A DNA stretch of 64,000 nucleotides from Meconema thalassinum (Eukaryota; Arthropoda; Insecta; Orthoptera; Tettigoniidae): the NCBI GenBank assembly GCA_946902985.2, contig OX336388.2, positions 1,502,592,545-1,502,656,544 of the forward strand, in the 5' to 3' direction. Below the pieces are notes generated by a model. The model worked only from the letters and a program-made list of their open reading frames with translations. It was not told the origin of the DNA and made no database searches. Every line of letters begins with the position of its first letter. The stretch's first letter is position 1. Shown one piece after another: positions 12,601 through 22,395 of the stretch. A program made the translations under genes and the position numbers.

Positions 12601-13440
12601 CATCAAGTGTTGGTTCTCACTTACCAAAGCGCGGGTATAAGTATGACGTGCAGTTGCAGTAGCGTACAGCGTGGTGGCGTGATATCCAATGACAGCATAA
12701 GCCATCAAGTGTTGGTTCTCACTTACCAAAGCGCGGGTATAAGTATGACGTGCAGTTGCAGTAGCGTACAGCGTGGTCACATGATATCCAATGACAGCAT
12801 AAGCCATCAAGTGTTGGTTCTCACTTGCCAAAGCGCGGGTAGAAGTATGACGTGCAGTTGCAATAGCGTACAGCGTGGTCACGTGATATTCAATGACGGC
12901 ATAAGCCATCAAGTGTTGATTCTCACTTACCAAAGCGCGGGTAGAAGTATGACGTGCAGTTGCAATAGCGTACAGCGTGGTCACATGATATCCAATGACA
13001 GCATAAGCCATCAAGTGTTGATTCTCACTTACCAAAGCGCGGGTAGAAGTAAGGCGTGCAGTTGCAATAGCGTACAGTGTGGTCACGTGATATCCAATGA
13101 CAGCATAAGCCATCAAGTGTTCGTTCTCACTTATCAAAGCGCGGGTAGAAGTATGACGTGCAGTTGCAGTAGCGTACAGCGTGGTCACGTGATATCCAAT
13201 GACAGCATAAGCCATCAAGTGTTGGTTCTCACTTACCAAAGCGCGGGTATAAGTATGACGTGCAGTTGCAGTAGCGTACAGCGTGGTCACGTGATATCCA
13301 ATGACAGCATAAGCCATCAAGTGTTGGTTCTCACTTACCAAAGCGCGGGTATAAGTATGACGTGCAGTTGCAGTAGCGTACAGCGTGGTCACGTGATATC
13401 CAATGACAGCATAAGCCATCAAGTGTTGATTCTCACTTAC
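9683..13440 (-). repeat. 102-bp satellite made of an amplified exon/intron boundary
   Basis: About 35 tandem units of 102 bp, with older, diverged units (some 96 bp) at the left end near 9690-10030. Read on the minus strand, each unit contains 52 bp matching the 3' end of the adjacent exon (coding DHAVRYCNCT then YxYPRF), then 50 bp matching the start of the intron, including GGTAAGTGAG. The 5' splice site is kept as GT in most units, is GC in four (CACTTGCC on plus), and is AT in about five (CACTTATC). Each unit also carries the palindrome TCACGTGA. Because 102 is a multiple of 3, long open frames appear on both strands (1241 codons plus, 1036 codons minus); these are by-products. The exon frame itself stops right after each donor (GGT AAG TGA). 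Confidence 0.9.
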
Positions 13441-13708
13441 CAAAGCGCGGGTAGAAGTAAGGTGTGCAGTTGCAATAGCGTACAGCGTGGTCGCGCTGGC
13501 ACTGTACCATACAGTTGCTGTAGAGATATCGGCCGTAGCCGAGCGCATCCTGCTCGTCCTGGTACAGACATTGCCGACTAGTGGGGCGTAGCCTTCGTAC
13601 ATCCTGCGTGGAGTACGTGTCCTGCGCTGATACGTCCACCTGGGCCTGCTGTCCGGCCGCGAGATAGACTCCACTCAGAGGGAAGCTGTATGGGTTATAC
13701 ACACCCAG
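13441..13708 (-). CDS. ppk-like: Pickpocket-like DEG/ENaC channel, cysteine-rich extracellular exon
   Basis: A 268-bp exon between acceptor CTGTCCTCAG (13713-13709) and donor GTAAGTGAG (from 13440). It starts in phase 0 with LGVYNPYSFPLSG and ends in phase 1. It contains TYSTQDVRRL, RQCLYQDE, the LYSNCMVQC stretch and RYCNCTPYFYPRF. These are the conserved blocks of the amiloride-sensitive channel extracellular domain: the DPYxFP-like strand, the thumb/palm cysteines and the CxCxPxFxPR motif. Family members are trimeric sodium channels of the plasma membrane, in insects mostly in sensory neurons and tracheal or gut epithelia. Its 3' edge is the source of the adjacent 102-bp satellite, and its 5' edge has degenerate copies upstream (13745-13835). 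Confidence 0.85.
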
Positions 13709-13744
13709 CTGAGGACAGACAGTACATATCACAACATCGAGTCA

Positions 13745-13835
13745 GCTACCAGATGGACACCACTCAGGGGAAGCTGTACGAGTTATACATCCCCACTTGG
13801 ACGGATAATACGGTAACACACACCCATCTGCTTGG
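13745..13835 (-). repeat. Degenerate duplicates of the 5' edge of the ppk exon
   Basis: On the minus strand, GGATGTATAACTCGTACAGC and the following TTCCCCTGAGTGGTGTC repeat, with substitutions and a one-base deletion, the first 45 or so bases of exon 13441-13708. A second, shorter echo (CAGATGGGTGTGTGTTACC) lies just before it. The copies are out of frame and lack a clean acceptor, so they should not be exons. Confidence 0.65.
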
Positions 13836-13927
13836 TTAAAGTTAGGTCCAAATAACAGATATCATGACTAACATGTTATAAGAACTTGTCTTTAACATCT
13901 TGAAACTGATTTTTTAAATTGCTTATA

Positions 13928-14363
13928 TTCCCAGCTCGGTTTAACCCACGGACTCTGCGAGGGATCATTCCTCTACCGTCGCAAGGTGATATCTGGGAGA
14001 TATAATAATAATAATATTAATAATATCGTATGGCCTCGGGTGCCTGGTGCAAGCTTTGTTAATTGACACCCAGAGGGTAGCTTGCATCTGGGAGATGAAC
14101 CAACGCCACCTGAACACACTTTGTCAGCTGATACAACTGGGGATGGTGATGGGCCGATCGCCCAGGTGACCACTAACTTGGGTCTAATTAAGAAAATGAT
14201 TTTGGAAGGAAGTCGGTCGTGGGTCTGTTGAAAGGAACCGTTGTGGCATTTGCCTGGTGGTGAAAATGGAAACCACGAAACCCTTTTTTCAGGACGGCCA
14301 CGGTGAGATTCGAACCCAGCGAGGCACGAGCTAGTGCGCTAGCACTCTCGGACACCGTGGCCG
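13928..14363 (-). mobile_element. SINE family B copy inside a ppk intron
   Basis: Minus-strand copy with tRNA-like head at the right end (GGCCACGGTGTCCGAGAG on minus, then a GGTTCGAATCTC box B) and the family body to the left. An ATA-rich stretch with a short foreign segment (about 14000-14090, GCCTCGGGTGCCTGGTGCAA) interrupts it. Confidence 0.7.
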
Positions 14364-15028
14364 GTGTAACTGAATATTGACGAAGGAAAATACACGAATA
14401 AACAAGACTTGCTACAGCAAAATGAGGGTATACAAATCTATGAAACTACTATATTATCCCTCGTTCGTCCATCACAACACCGGTAGTGATATAAACCTCA
14501 ACCAACTGCTACATCAGCTGGAATTAGGGTCATCCGTCCCACGGCACTGTTGTGCTCGTTAAAACGTGCACTATGGCCACTAGGGCAGCTTCAGCAAGTT
14601 CGGCGATCGTAGATTCAAATCCCGGCACTGACTGTGGCTGTTGTGATTGTGTTTTTTCCCGTACTTCTCCACACTCCCTCCATATAAATGCCGGGATAAT
14701 ACCTTCCTTCAAGTCCGGGGTGCCTAACTCATCCCTGTCCCTAATACATTTACACACACTACTAGAGTCATTATATAAAGAAAGGTTACCAGACATGTTC
14801 AACACACACTCAACTACATGGGGCTGGTGATCAAGATGTCACAAGCCCCTAAAATGAAGTATTAACAACCACAACAACAACAACAACAACAACAACAACG
14901 ACGACGACGACAACAAACAAAGCCTTGCCATCCATTGCCCATGCAAGTGTGGCAGGCCTGCATTTTAGCTGGGGGAAGCTACACTACTCAACGCACTGAC
15001 TGATAGTTTGGTTTATCCTGCAGTCTCA
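14364..15028. other. ppk intron DNA with a (CAA)n run
   Basis: No gene recognised. A CAA/CGA trinucleotide run lies at about 14866-14912. The mutually antisense frames at 14530-14830 have no recognisable domain. Confidence 0.5.
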
Positions 15029-15039
15029 GTAGAGCTGGT

Positions 15040-15367
15040 ACCGGGTGAGTTAGCCGTGGTCGTTACGGCATGACTGCTGGCAGTCGCTCACATCCGGGAG
15101 GCGAGCAGGTTCGAATCCCCCCGCCGGCAACCTTGAAGATGGTCTTCTGTGGTTTCCCATCTTCCTTCCAGGCAAATGCCGGGGCTGGTCCCTAACTATA
15201 GGCCACAGCCGCTACCTTCCAACTCCTCGACCTTCCATTCCCACTTTCCTCCCCAACGGTGCTTGTAGCTCACCCATTGGGTGTCCGTCTCGAAGCAGCT
15301 ACAAAACTGGCGAGCCGAACATGTCCTCGGACACTCCCGGCACTAAAAGCCATACGCTAAAAAAAAA
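15040..15367 (+). mobile_element. tRNA-derived SINE with 11-bp TSD
   Basis: Full-length SINE flanked by GTAGAGCTGGT at 15029-15039 and 15368-15378. The head has a box A-like TTAGCCGTGGTCG and box B GGTTCGAATCC. The body includes CAGGCAAATGCCGGGGCTGG, and it ends in a nine-base A run. The intact TSD and A tail mark LINE-mediated insertion. Confidence 0.85.
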
Positions 15368-15516
15368 GTAGAGCTGGTTACGTCCGTGTGCACATATTCT
15401 TTTACAATACAAAATGTGATGCTGAAAGTTTATTCTCCTATGAGCATCATTTCAGGCTAGCCATACTTCATTTCCATCATTGCACAGGACAACAATTTCA
15501 GATAGTTAGCACTTAC

Positions 15517-15640
15517 CGTTATCCCTAATTTATGGTCCATTCCTGGTGGAGGGTCAACTGTCACATTGACTCCGACTCGGAGACCACTCCATTCTCCGCA
15601 CGTGCTGGTTCGTCGGGGGCGCAGTTCACTCGCTGAGTCA
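15517..15640 (-). CDS. ppk-like: Pickpocket-like DEG/ENaC channel, 124-bp exon
   Basis: Minus-strand exon with acceptor TTTATTGGCACAG (15653-15641) and donor GTAAGT (15516-15511). It accepts phase 2 from exon 24375-24520 (CA plus T) and ends in phase 0, matching exon 13441-13708. The product contains STCGEWSGLRVGVNVTVD then PPPGMDHKLGIT, the GL-x-V-x-L/V strand between the CYxFNS motif and the NPYxFP strand in pickpocket channels. The 3' boundary is firm; the 5' boundary could instead be a nearby AG. Confidence 0.75.
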
Positions 15641-15769
15641 CTGTGCCAATAAATACATAAATAGATAGGTTTGTATTTATATAACTATGAACTAACTGAA
15701 TAACAATGTTCAAGTTGTTAGCCAGATGTATCTAAGAAATTTAGCATATCGACGAACCACTGCGCAATA

Positions 15770-15796
15770 AATAATAATAATAATAATAATAATAAT

Positions 15797-15829
<33 letters not shown>
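15770..15829. repeat. (AAT)n microsatellite
   Basis: About 20 AAT units with one interruption. A shorter AAT run lies at 15951-15980. Confidence 0.9.
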
Positions 15830-15832
<3 letters not shown>

Positions 15833-15951
15833 GAACGCCTGAGAAGATCAGAGCGAATGAAGAGCTACTGGGCGACTCGGAAAGGAAACTTACTGAAGAA
15901 GAGGACCAAGAAATGATTGACTGAAGTGGTCCAATGAGGCCGTAAAAGCAG

Positions 15952-15984
<33 letters not shown>

Positions 15985-16041
15985 CACCTATTAGAACAAC
16001 AAGAAGAACCAAAACAAAAGTTGATTGAGTTATTTGCTTAA

Positions 16042-16375
16042 CATCTCCGTGGCTCAGGCGGCAGCACGCCGGCCTCTCACCGCTGGGTCCGTGGTTCAAA
16101 TCCCGGTCACTCCTTGTGAGATCTGTGCTGGACAAAACGGAGGCAGACAGGTTTTTCTCCGGGTACTCCGGTTTTCCCTGTCACAATTTCATTCCAGCAA
16201 CACTCTCCACTATCATTTCATTTCATATGTCATTCATTTAATCATTGCCCCAGAGGAGTGCGTCAGGCCTCGGCAGCCGGCACGTTCATATCCTCGCCGC
16301 TAGATAGGGGCTTCATTCATTCCATTCCTGACCCGGACGGAGACTGGAAGCAGGCTGTGGATTTTCATTTATTGG
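16042..16375 (+). mobile_element. SINE family H copy
   Basis: tRNA-like head CTCCGTGGCTCAGGCGGCAG with box B GGTTCAAATCC, followed by a body with GGTTTTTCTCCGGGTACTCC and AGGCTGTGGATTTTCATTTA at the end. A fragment of the same head occurs at 33005-33065. Confidence 0.8.
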
Positions 16376-17047
16376 GATAATTCGCTTAAAATAAATAATA
16401 ACTAGCCTAATATTGATCAAATTGTGAACTAGATGAATCTCAAAATCCCCAGTAAAATACCGTTGTAATACCATAAGTCGAAGATGGCCATCAGTGTAGC
16501 AAGTTTAAGCTGCTGCTAAGTTCAGTATATTTTTCTAAACCTTTGATGTACGTGACTCGACACTGGCAGCTTTGAATTTACAACACTATTTTCCGGGGAC
16601 ACGAATTAAATGGGGGAGATATACAAATGGCATGGTTGGTTCCCTTTTTCTACCATTCCTTAATTTGATCACATAAACAGAATCTTTAAGTGATTAGAAT
16701 CATCGGATATTATCCCGTTCGTGAAATGAGCTTTGATATTCGAACACTCGAAAGGCAAGGCAGCTCAGAGTACTATGGGTCAGTGAACAATCCACCTGCC
16801 ATCTCTTATCCTTCTAAATTGTAACAATATCATCACAGTACAGTAATTCTAATTAATCTCCTCTGTATTTTTTTGCGGTGTTGCGTAATCATCATAGTTA
16901 TTCATTTACTAACTTCTTGTTAAAAAGGCTAACAGGTCTGGGAGTACTGACGTTTCCTCCAAGATACAGTTTCCAATGTAAACTGCTCCAAAACCTTAAC
17001 CCATAACGATGAAGGCTAGTAGGTTTGTGCTGTTGTTACTTTTTCTA

Positions 17048-17622
17048 GGGGGTTTGCGACACTGTGATCATGTGGCCCCTTGTATTTGGCTGTGTGTATA
17101 GAATCTGTCTGATAACCTGTGTCACTGTGATGGTTGTAGCAGTGTGTGTATTTGCAATTGAGGCCAGGATTTGGAAGGAGGTGGCCATGCTCTTAAGTTA
17201 GGAACCATTACGGCATGTGCCTAGAGTAGAAGTGGGGAAACCACTTCCAGGATGGTTGAGATGGGAATCGAATCCCTCTCTTCTCAGTTTTGCTTTAAGA
17301 ATCTAAATGTACCCCGTTCCTTACAAACGAGGTACACTCAGCCTCGTGAGGCTAAACTGAGAAGATGTGTATTCGATTCCCATCTCAACCATCCTGGAAG
17401 TGGTTTTCCATGGTTCCCAAGTTCTACTCCAGGCAAATGTTGGGATGGTTCGTAACTTAAGGCTACTTTAATTTCCTTCCCAATTCTCACCTGAATTACA
17501 ACAAACACACACACAACTATAAACACCACAATAACACAGGTTATCCTACAAAGTTTATATATAATTCATATACAAGTACACGGGGCTAAATGACCGCGAT
17601 GTCCAAGTCCCTCAAATGAAAC
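17048..17622. repeat. Fold-back pair of SINE copies (inverted repeat)
   Basis: Two copies of one SINE lie head to head around about 17325. Inner arms match closely: AGGATGGTTGAGATGGGAAT at about 17251 and its complement at 17378-17397. Outer arms also pair, more loosely (for example GATCATGTGGCCCC near 17079 with GGGGCTAAATGACC near 17582). Arm length is about 250-280 bp. Transcribed within the ppk intron, this would form a long hairpin. Confidence 0.7.
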
Positions 17623-18158
17623 AACAACCTTCCTTACAGAAGTCCCATATATGTATACTGTAGTTGTTGAAATCACCTATCTTAGTCAATAAAAAGCAAA
17701 TTATTTATTCTTTGGAGAACATTTGTCACTTGAGACAATGCTGCCAACACAGACATTTACTTTTCTAATGGACATAAATCATGCTGCAATAACATAACAG
17801 AAGGTCAAATATACAGAGTGATTTCTTTTTGCTGGAGTGGGGCCAGTGGCCAGCTAGAGCAGACGCAAGAAAAGCTTGCCGAAACTCAACGATGCGCAGA
17901 TACCAATATCAATCGGCGTATTTTAATGCTCATTGCGGGGCTCCTGTAATGCTGATTACCGGGCTCACTGCTCACTCAACTCTTCAAGAACGCAGCTCGC
18001 TCCGAGACGGTCTACAGCTGTAAACCAAACGTAGAGAGCAGGAGGCATCACACGTGTGTGTGTATTATTACTATTTTATGTATATTTCGTAGCTGAAAGC
18101 GCGTTTGTTGAATACCTAAAGCCTTGAAAATTGTGTATAATATTCAGTGTACTTAGCA

Positions 18159-18596
18159 ATGCCACCGTTTCGCTCTAAATTAGGGAGTGCCAAAACTTTA
18201 CACAGTCAAACTGGGGAAGTTTACTGCTATTTTACGATTAGATCATTCTTAATCTCTTTGTTGTTTCCTGCATCTTCAACAGTATTTTTAGGCTATTACT
18301 GTGTAAGACATTACATACACGCGCTGAGATCTCACTTGAACCCCAGTCACAGTCAGCCTGCCAAGCCAGGGCAGACGATCCGTTCAGAACTGCTGCTAGC
18401 CAGCTACTGCCGGGAAGTGGGAGGGGCGTTGTGTGCCACTACCGAACACTCACGAACACCCGAACATGGCCGAAGATCTGCGCACCTTTTTTCGGTAAGC
18501 TTTTCTTGCGTCTGCTCTACCAGGCGCGCGCATGCCTTCCGCCGCGGGGGTAGAAACCGTAACATTCATACTTGTGTGTGGCTAGATAACAACTAA
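18159..18596 (+). pseudogene. Possible transposase N-terminal remnant
   Basis: Open frame of about 145 codons starting MPPFRSKLGSAKTLHSQTG, 345 bp inside the left end of the transposon relic. The opening resembles, from memory only, the start of some insect DDE transposases (Ser/Lys/Leu-rich head, then an LHSQ segment). The rest has no recognisable domain and no catalytic motif, and is rich in repeat-like sequence. Could equally be chance. Confidence 0.2.
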
Positions 18597-18599
18597 CCA

Positions 18600-20524
18600 T
18601 TCCCAGCTGTTCTCATCTGTTGCAGCAAGCACACCTACTGGGTTGTAACTAAAGTTTGGTGATTTTCACTCTGGCACCACGAACACGAAACTGCTTGAAG
18701 TTCCAGTTAGGGAGACAACCAGATAAGTATCAGCCTGTACAGTATAACCATAGATGATTTTGTATAACCATATAATCACCCCAAACAGACAAATTCCGGA
18801 TTTGTATCACCATTTTAGAAGTTCACCTAACATTAGATATACTACATTTAGCATACACCGACAGTTGCATTACCAACACTGCAACTAAATAATTGTACAT
18901 ATTGTATATATTTTTCACCTGTATTCTCAAACATAGATGTTATAGCCTAAGTGTAATGGATCTGATGATGATCGCTTGACGATCGAAACTGGTCATCCTA
19001 GTGTATTTATTAATGTCATGTAATTTATTTCAGGATTAGGGCATAACCCAGGTCTATTTGGGTACATTCGTGTTGACCGACTGAAAAGCACCAAACTTTT
19101 GTTTACTTAGGCAACACTGAAAAATGGCTTCAAACCTCACAATGGTCTGTAACTGTCGTCGCTTGCCACTCCAGACTAATTGGGTGCGCTCAAAATAAAA
19201 ACAAGATGTTCGGGAAACAACATATAGCCTACTTTCTCCTAAATGTATGGGTATAGTAATAACTCTCTGTCCTTATCATCTCCTAATTTCTTCCTATTTT
19301 AAGTGCAAATTGGCACACAGGATTTGAACAGTGGCGTTCAAACCATAGTTTATAATTTACCCCAGCATTTTGCAATTTCATCAGCAAACACTCCAAACAC
19401 CGACTACTTACAATAATTGAAACTTCGTTGCTCTAATAAGGCCCATCTACAATGCGCAGTCGGCAGTCCGTAGTTGGTAGTCCTCGGTCGGCAGTCGCGA
19501 TCGACTCCGTGTATACTATAGGCACCATACACAACATGAAGTTGCAGTTGGTAGCTGGCAGTTGGCAGTCGCGAATTTTGTCCTTGACTGCCAACTACCC
19601 GACTGCAGCAATGTAATAGCCAATCAGAGCAGATCAGAAACTGACGTCACGTTGTTGTTCTGTGTCGTATACGAATGATATAGGACTAAATGAAGTAACT
19701 TCGCAACCCGTTAATTTATAGGCTAATCTTAAATACACGGTATAACAAAATAATCCATCTCCAAATCATCCATATTGCAAGTTTTGAGGTTATCAACAAC
19801 GCCTCTGTGCACAAGGAATAAACGAATGTTACTGTATTATTACTCCTAGCAGTCGTTAAGACTGGGTTCACTAACTGGCCGGTCTAGAGCGCTGCTCGAA
19901 TCTATAGTTTCTGCATAGTACAACTGAAGGCTGGTAGATGTCACTCCGGTGGAGAATGTCGTTTTTTTTAATATATAATTTCCATTGCAAAAAGCACCAT
20001 ATAACGCTTTATTTTATAACGTCTCAGTACTCAAGAAACAATGAATATAAAAAAATCAAGCAAAAAAGTTCTACTCTGATAGGATTTGAACCCCGGCCAG
20101 CCACATGAGAGACGGGAGCTCTAACCACACAGCCAATCGTACACTCATAACCCACGCGTTATCGATCAAATACATATAACGTACTGTATTAGCAAATAAT
20201 CACTTGGACTGAAGATTTCTTCACTGGAGTGTATTTCAAACCGAGTTCATTTCATATTAAGTTCATATAATTTTTATCAGTAGGTTATATTGCATGCAAC
20301 ATACTGAAATTAGTAAAATGTAGGTCAGAACGAAAGATCAGCTGCCATCTTGTCAAATAGCCGAGACGATTCAGATTTTTAAAGTCACTTCTAGATTATA
20401 ATATTACAATATAAACTTTTAATTTCGAACGAACCACGTCGCTTAGAACGGATTAAACGATTCTTGGTTCGATAATAGGAACTGGTGGGTCCCATGTTAT
20501 GGATTATAAATTTTGCATAATTCA
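18600..20524. other. Repeat-like DNA inside the transposon relic, no gene
   Basis: At 19450-19610 there is a patchwork of the motif GGCAGT(C/T)GGCAGT with an inverted partner (GACTGCCAACTACCCGACTG), a MITE-like fold-back. A tRNA-like stretch on the minus strand at about 20080-20150 (GGTTCAAATCC box B) is a SINE head. No coding sequence was recognised. Confidence 0.45.
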
Positions 20525-20972
20525 CACGGCCGCCATCCTGAAATGGTACGTTTGATGACCTTGTAGTTTGGGCACAAGACGCGTCCCATATGAAGGTAGG
20601 TTGTTACTAAATTTGGTAAAGATCCGATGATTAGTTTGGTCGTAATGCATTATTAAGTTTTGACCATTCGATTGGCCGCCATTACCTTTTGGTAAAGATG
20701 GCGGCAATATAAAACATGACACTGAGGTTCCCTTTGCCAGTGCTACCTCTGTACCAAATTTCGTTCAATTCGGTTTAACCGTGTTCGAATTGATAGGGGG
20801 GGGGACAGACATTCAGAGTACACACACTCTCACACACACACACACAAACACAGACTCACACACATACACACACACACACACACACAGACAGACACACTTT
20901 TTTTCGTCCTGTAGTGATCTCATAAGTCTACTTTCATTTTTTGCAAAAATCGAAAGTAGGCTAATAAGGCCT
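20525..20972 (-). mobile_element. Family A element, truncated copy 2
   Basis: Reverse-complement of the 30753-32905 element. From right to left: the CTACTTTCGATTTTTGCAAA hairpin end, a CA/TG microsatellite (20820-20890), the CCCCCCCTATCAATTCGAAC lead, and about one 290-bp unit including the GGCGGCCATCTT block. The far end is missing. Confidence 0.7.
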
Positions 20973-21363
20973 AGTTTCTCAGCTGACGAATGACAATAGC
21001 CAACATTCCTCAACACTTGAATTTTAAATCTTTGGAAGTTACATCGTTACATTATGGAGCTACTCCTGTACCGCCCTGCGTGTTTACTTTAATCGAAGCT
21101 CGGACCTAAGCCCGTTTGATGTTTAATTGTGGGGTAATTTAAAATAGGCAACAAAGTGAACAGATCAATTACCCGTACTCTAGTGGAGCTGGAGAACAAT
21201 ATACGGCAGCAGATATCCCTCACAACTCAAGGGAATTACAACGTGTAAACGCTAATTTATTTACAGGTACAACGCCTGCCTGTCAGCTGAAGGAGAAAAT
21301 TTTCAGCATCTTCTGTGAAAAAACAAGTTCATTAATCATGATTTGCTGGTGAATTTACCATTA

Positions 21364-21760
21364 TTGCTTGCCACAGTGGGTGAGTGGTTATCGTATCAGA
21401 TTACTAACCCTAAGCTTACAGGTTCGCTCCTGGCCATGGTAAGTGCTTTTTGAAAGGCTGCAAAAATGACGACACGCATGTCATACGATGTTGGCATGTT
21501 AAAGAACCCATTTTAATTCAGTAGGCCATGTTCATAATGGCAAAATTAATCTCGGGATTTTCCGCCAACACAAAGGTCCTCATTTCTCCACTAGAAAGCG
21601 CTATAAAGTCAAGGAGCTTAGATATCTAACCGCCTTGACTTTCATAGTGCTTCAAGGAACGACGAAATTCGACATGCAAGCTGCCCTCTGGTTGCAAATA
21701 ACAAAGCTTGCACCCGGCACCCGAGGCCATACGATATTATTTTATTACCACTATATAATA
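21364..21760 (+). mobile_element. SINE with tRNA-like head
   Basis: A head with TGGGTGAGTGGTTATCG (box A-like) and GGTTCGCTCCTGG (box B-like), then a body with GGCATGTTAAAGAACCC and CTTGCACCCGGCACCCGAGG. It ends in a TATTATTTTATTA tail. No clean TSD was identified. Confidence 0.55.
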
Positions 21761-21789
21761 TACATTGTTACGGATTCTACCTCCGCGCA

Positions 21790-22291
21790 GGCGGCTTCGG
21801 TGGCGTAGTTGGTAGCATGCTGAGCTTCTATGCCCAAGGTCGCGGGTTCAAACCCGGCTGAAGTCGTCGAAATTTTTAAGAGCGTTAAAAATCCCTGAGT
21901 ATGCCTTCCTTCGGAGGGGAAGTAAAGCCGGCGGTCCCATATCATAGATTTATGGCATGATAAAGAACCTTCCACTAATTACACCTGTGTGAAGCTAAAT
22001 TATAGGTTACCTTTGACCAACCCTCTTAGGTTCCAACGTTCGTCGCCAGGAGCCGACTGCGGTGGCATCTAGTAACAACGTGCAGAACTAGTTGCTCGTT
22101 GACGGTGGCGTTTGGTAGCAAAAGTTGGAACTACTTGAAAAATCGAATGTATGCAGTCCTTACTTGAATTTAAAACAGATAACACACACTAATACAGCCA
22201 TCACAATTAGCAGACAGATTCTACACACACCCAAAGTACACGGGGCTACATGACCGCGTTGTCGCAACCCCTAAACTGAGGAACCAACCAA
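21790..22291 (+). mobile_element. SINE family C copy with 13-bp TSD
   Basis: A 502-bp copy flanked by CTACCTCCGCGCA at 21777-21789 and 22292-22304. The head is GGCGGCTTCGGTGGCGTAGT with box B GGGTTCAAACCC. It has landed about 90 bp inside the right end of the DNA transposon relic and is therefore younger than it. Confidence 0.85.
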
Positions 22292-22395
22292 CTACCTCCG
22301 CGCAATCTACGGCACGAGTTCGGTTGGCTGGCGCAAGGCGTGTGCGCGCCTGGTAGCTGGCCTCTGGGCCTGCTCCACCAAAAAATCACCCTGTA

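Larger units (their letters stand above)
17814..22393 (+). mobile_element. TIR-type DNA transposon relic, TA target duplication
   Basis: The ends match as inverted repeats over about 45 bp: CAGAGTGATTTCTTTTTGCT at the left and, complemented, CAGGGTGATTTTTTGGTGGA at the right. Both continue with a GGCCAG(T/A)GGCCAGCTA-like block. TA flanks both ends (17812-17813, 22394-22395). This fits the Tc1/mariner/IS630 superfamily by TSD. Inside are an N-terminal-like open frame (18159), a family A fragment and two SINEs, so most of the 4.6 kb is secondary insertion. Confidence 0.55.

Noticed and set aside
9856..13581. 1241-codon plus-strand and 1036-codon minus-strand open frames
   Set aside because: Both arise because the 102-bp satellite unit is a multiple of three with no stop in those frames. 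Neither matches a family, and the source sequence is the ppk exon/intron edge read in the wrong frames.
18950..19010. GATGATGATCGCTTGACGAT motif as a regulatory element
   Set aside because: A short inverted motif of this kind is common in insect transposon 3' regions; it has no supporting context here.
21790..21870. Functional tRNA genes at several tRNA-like heads (7740, 15050, 16045, 21790, 28690, 37350)
   Set aside because: Each is followed by a conserved non-tRNA body and often flanked by a TSD. The acceptor stems do not pair as a mature tRNA would. They are SINE heads.
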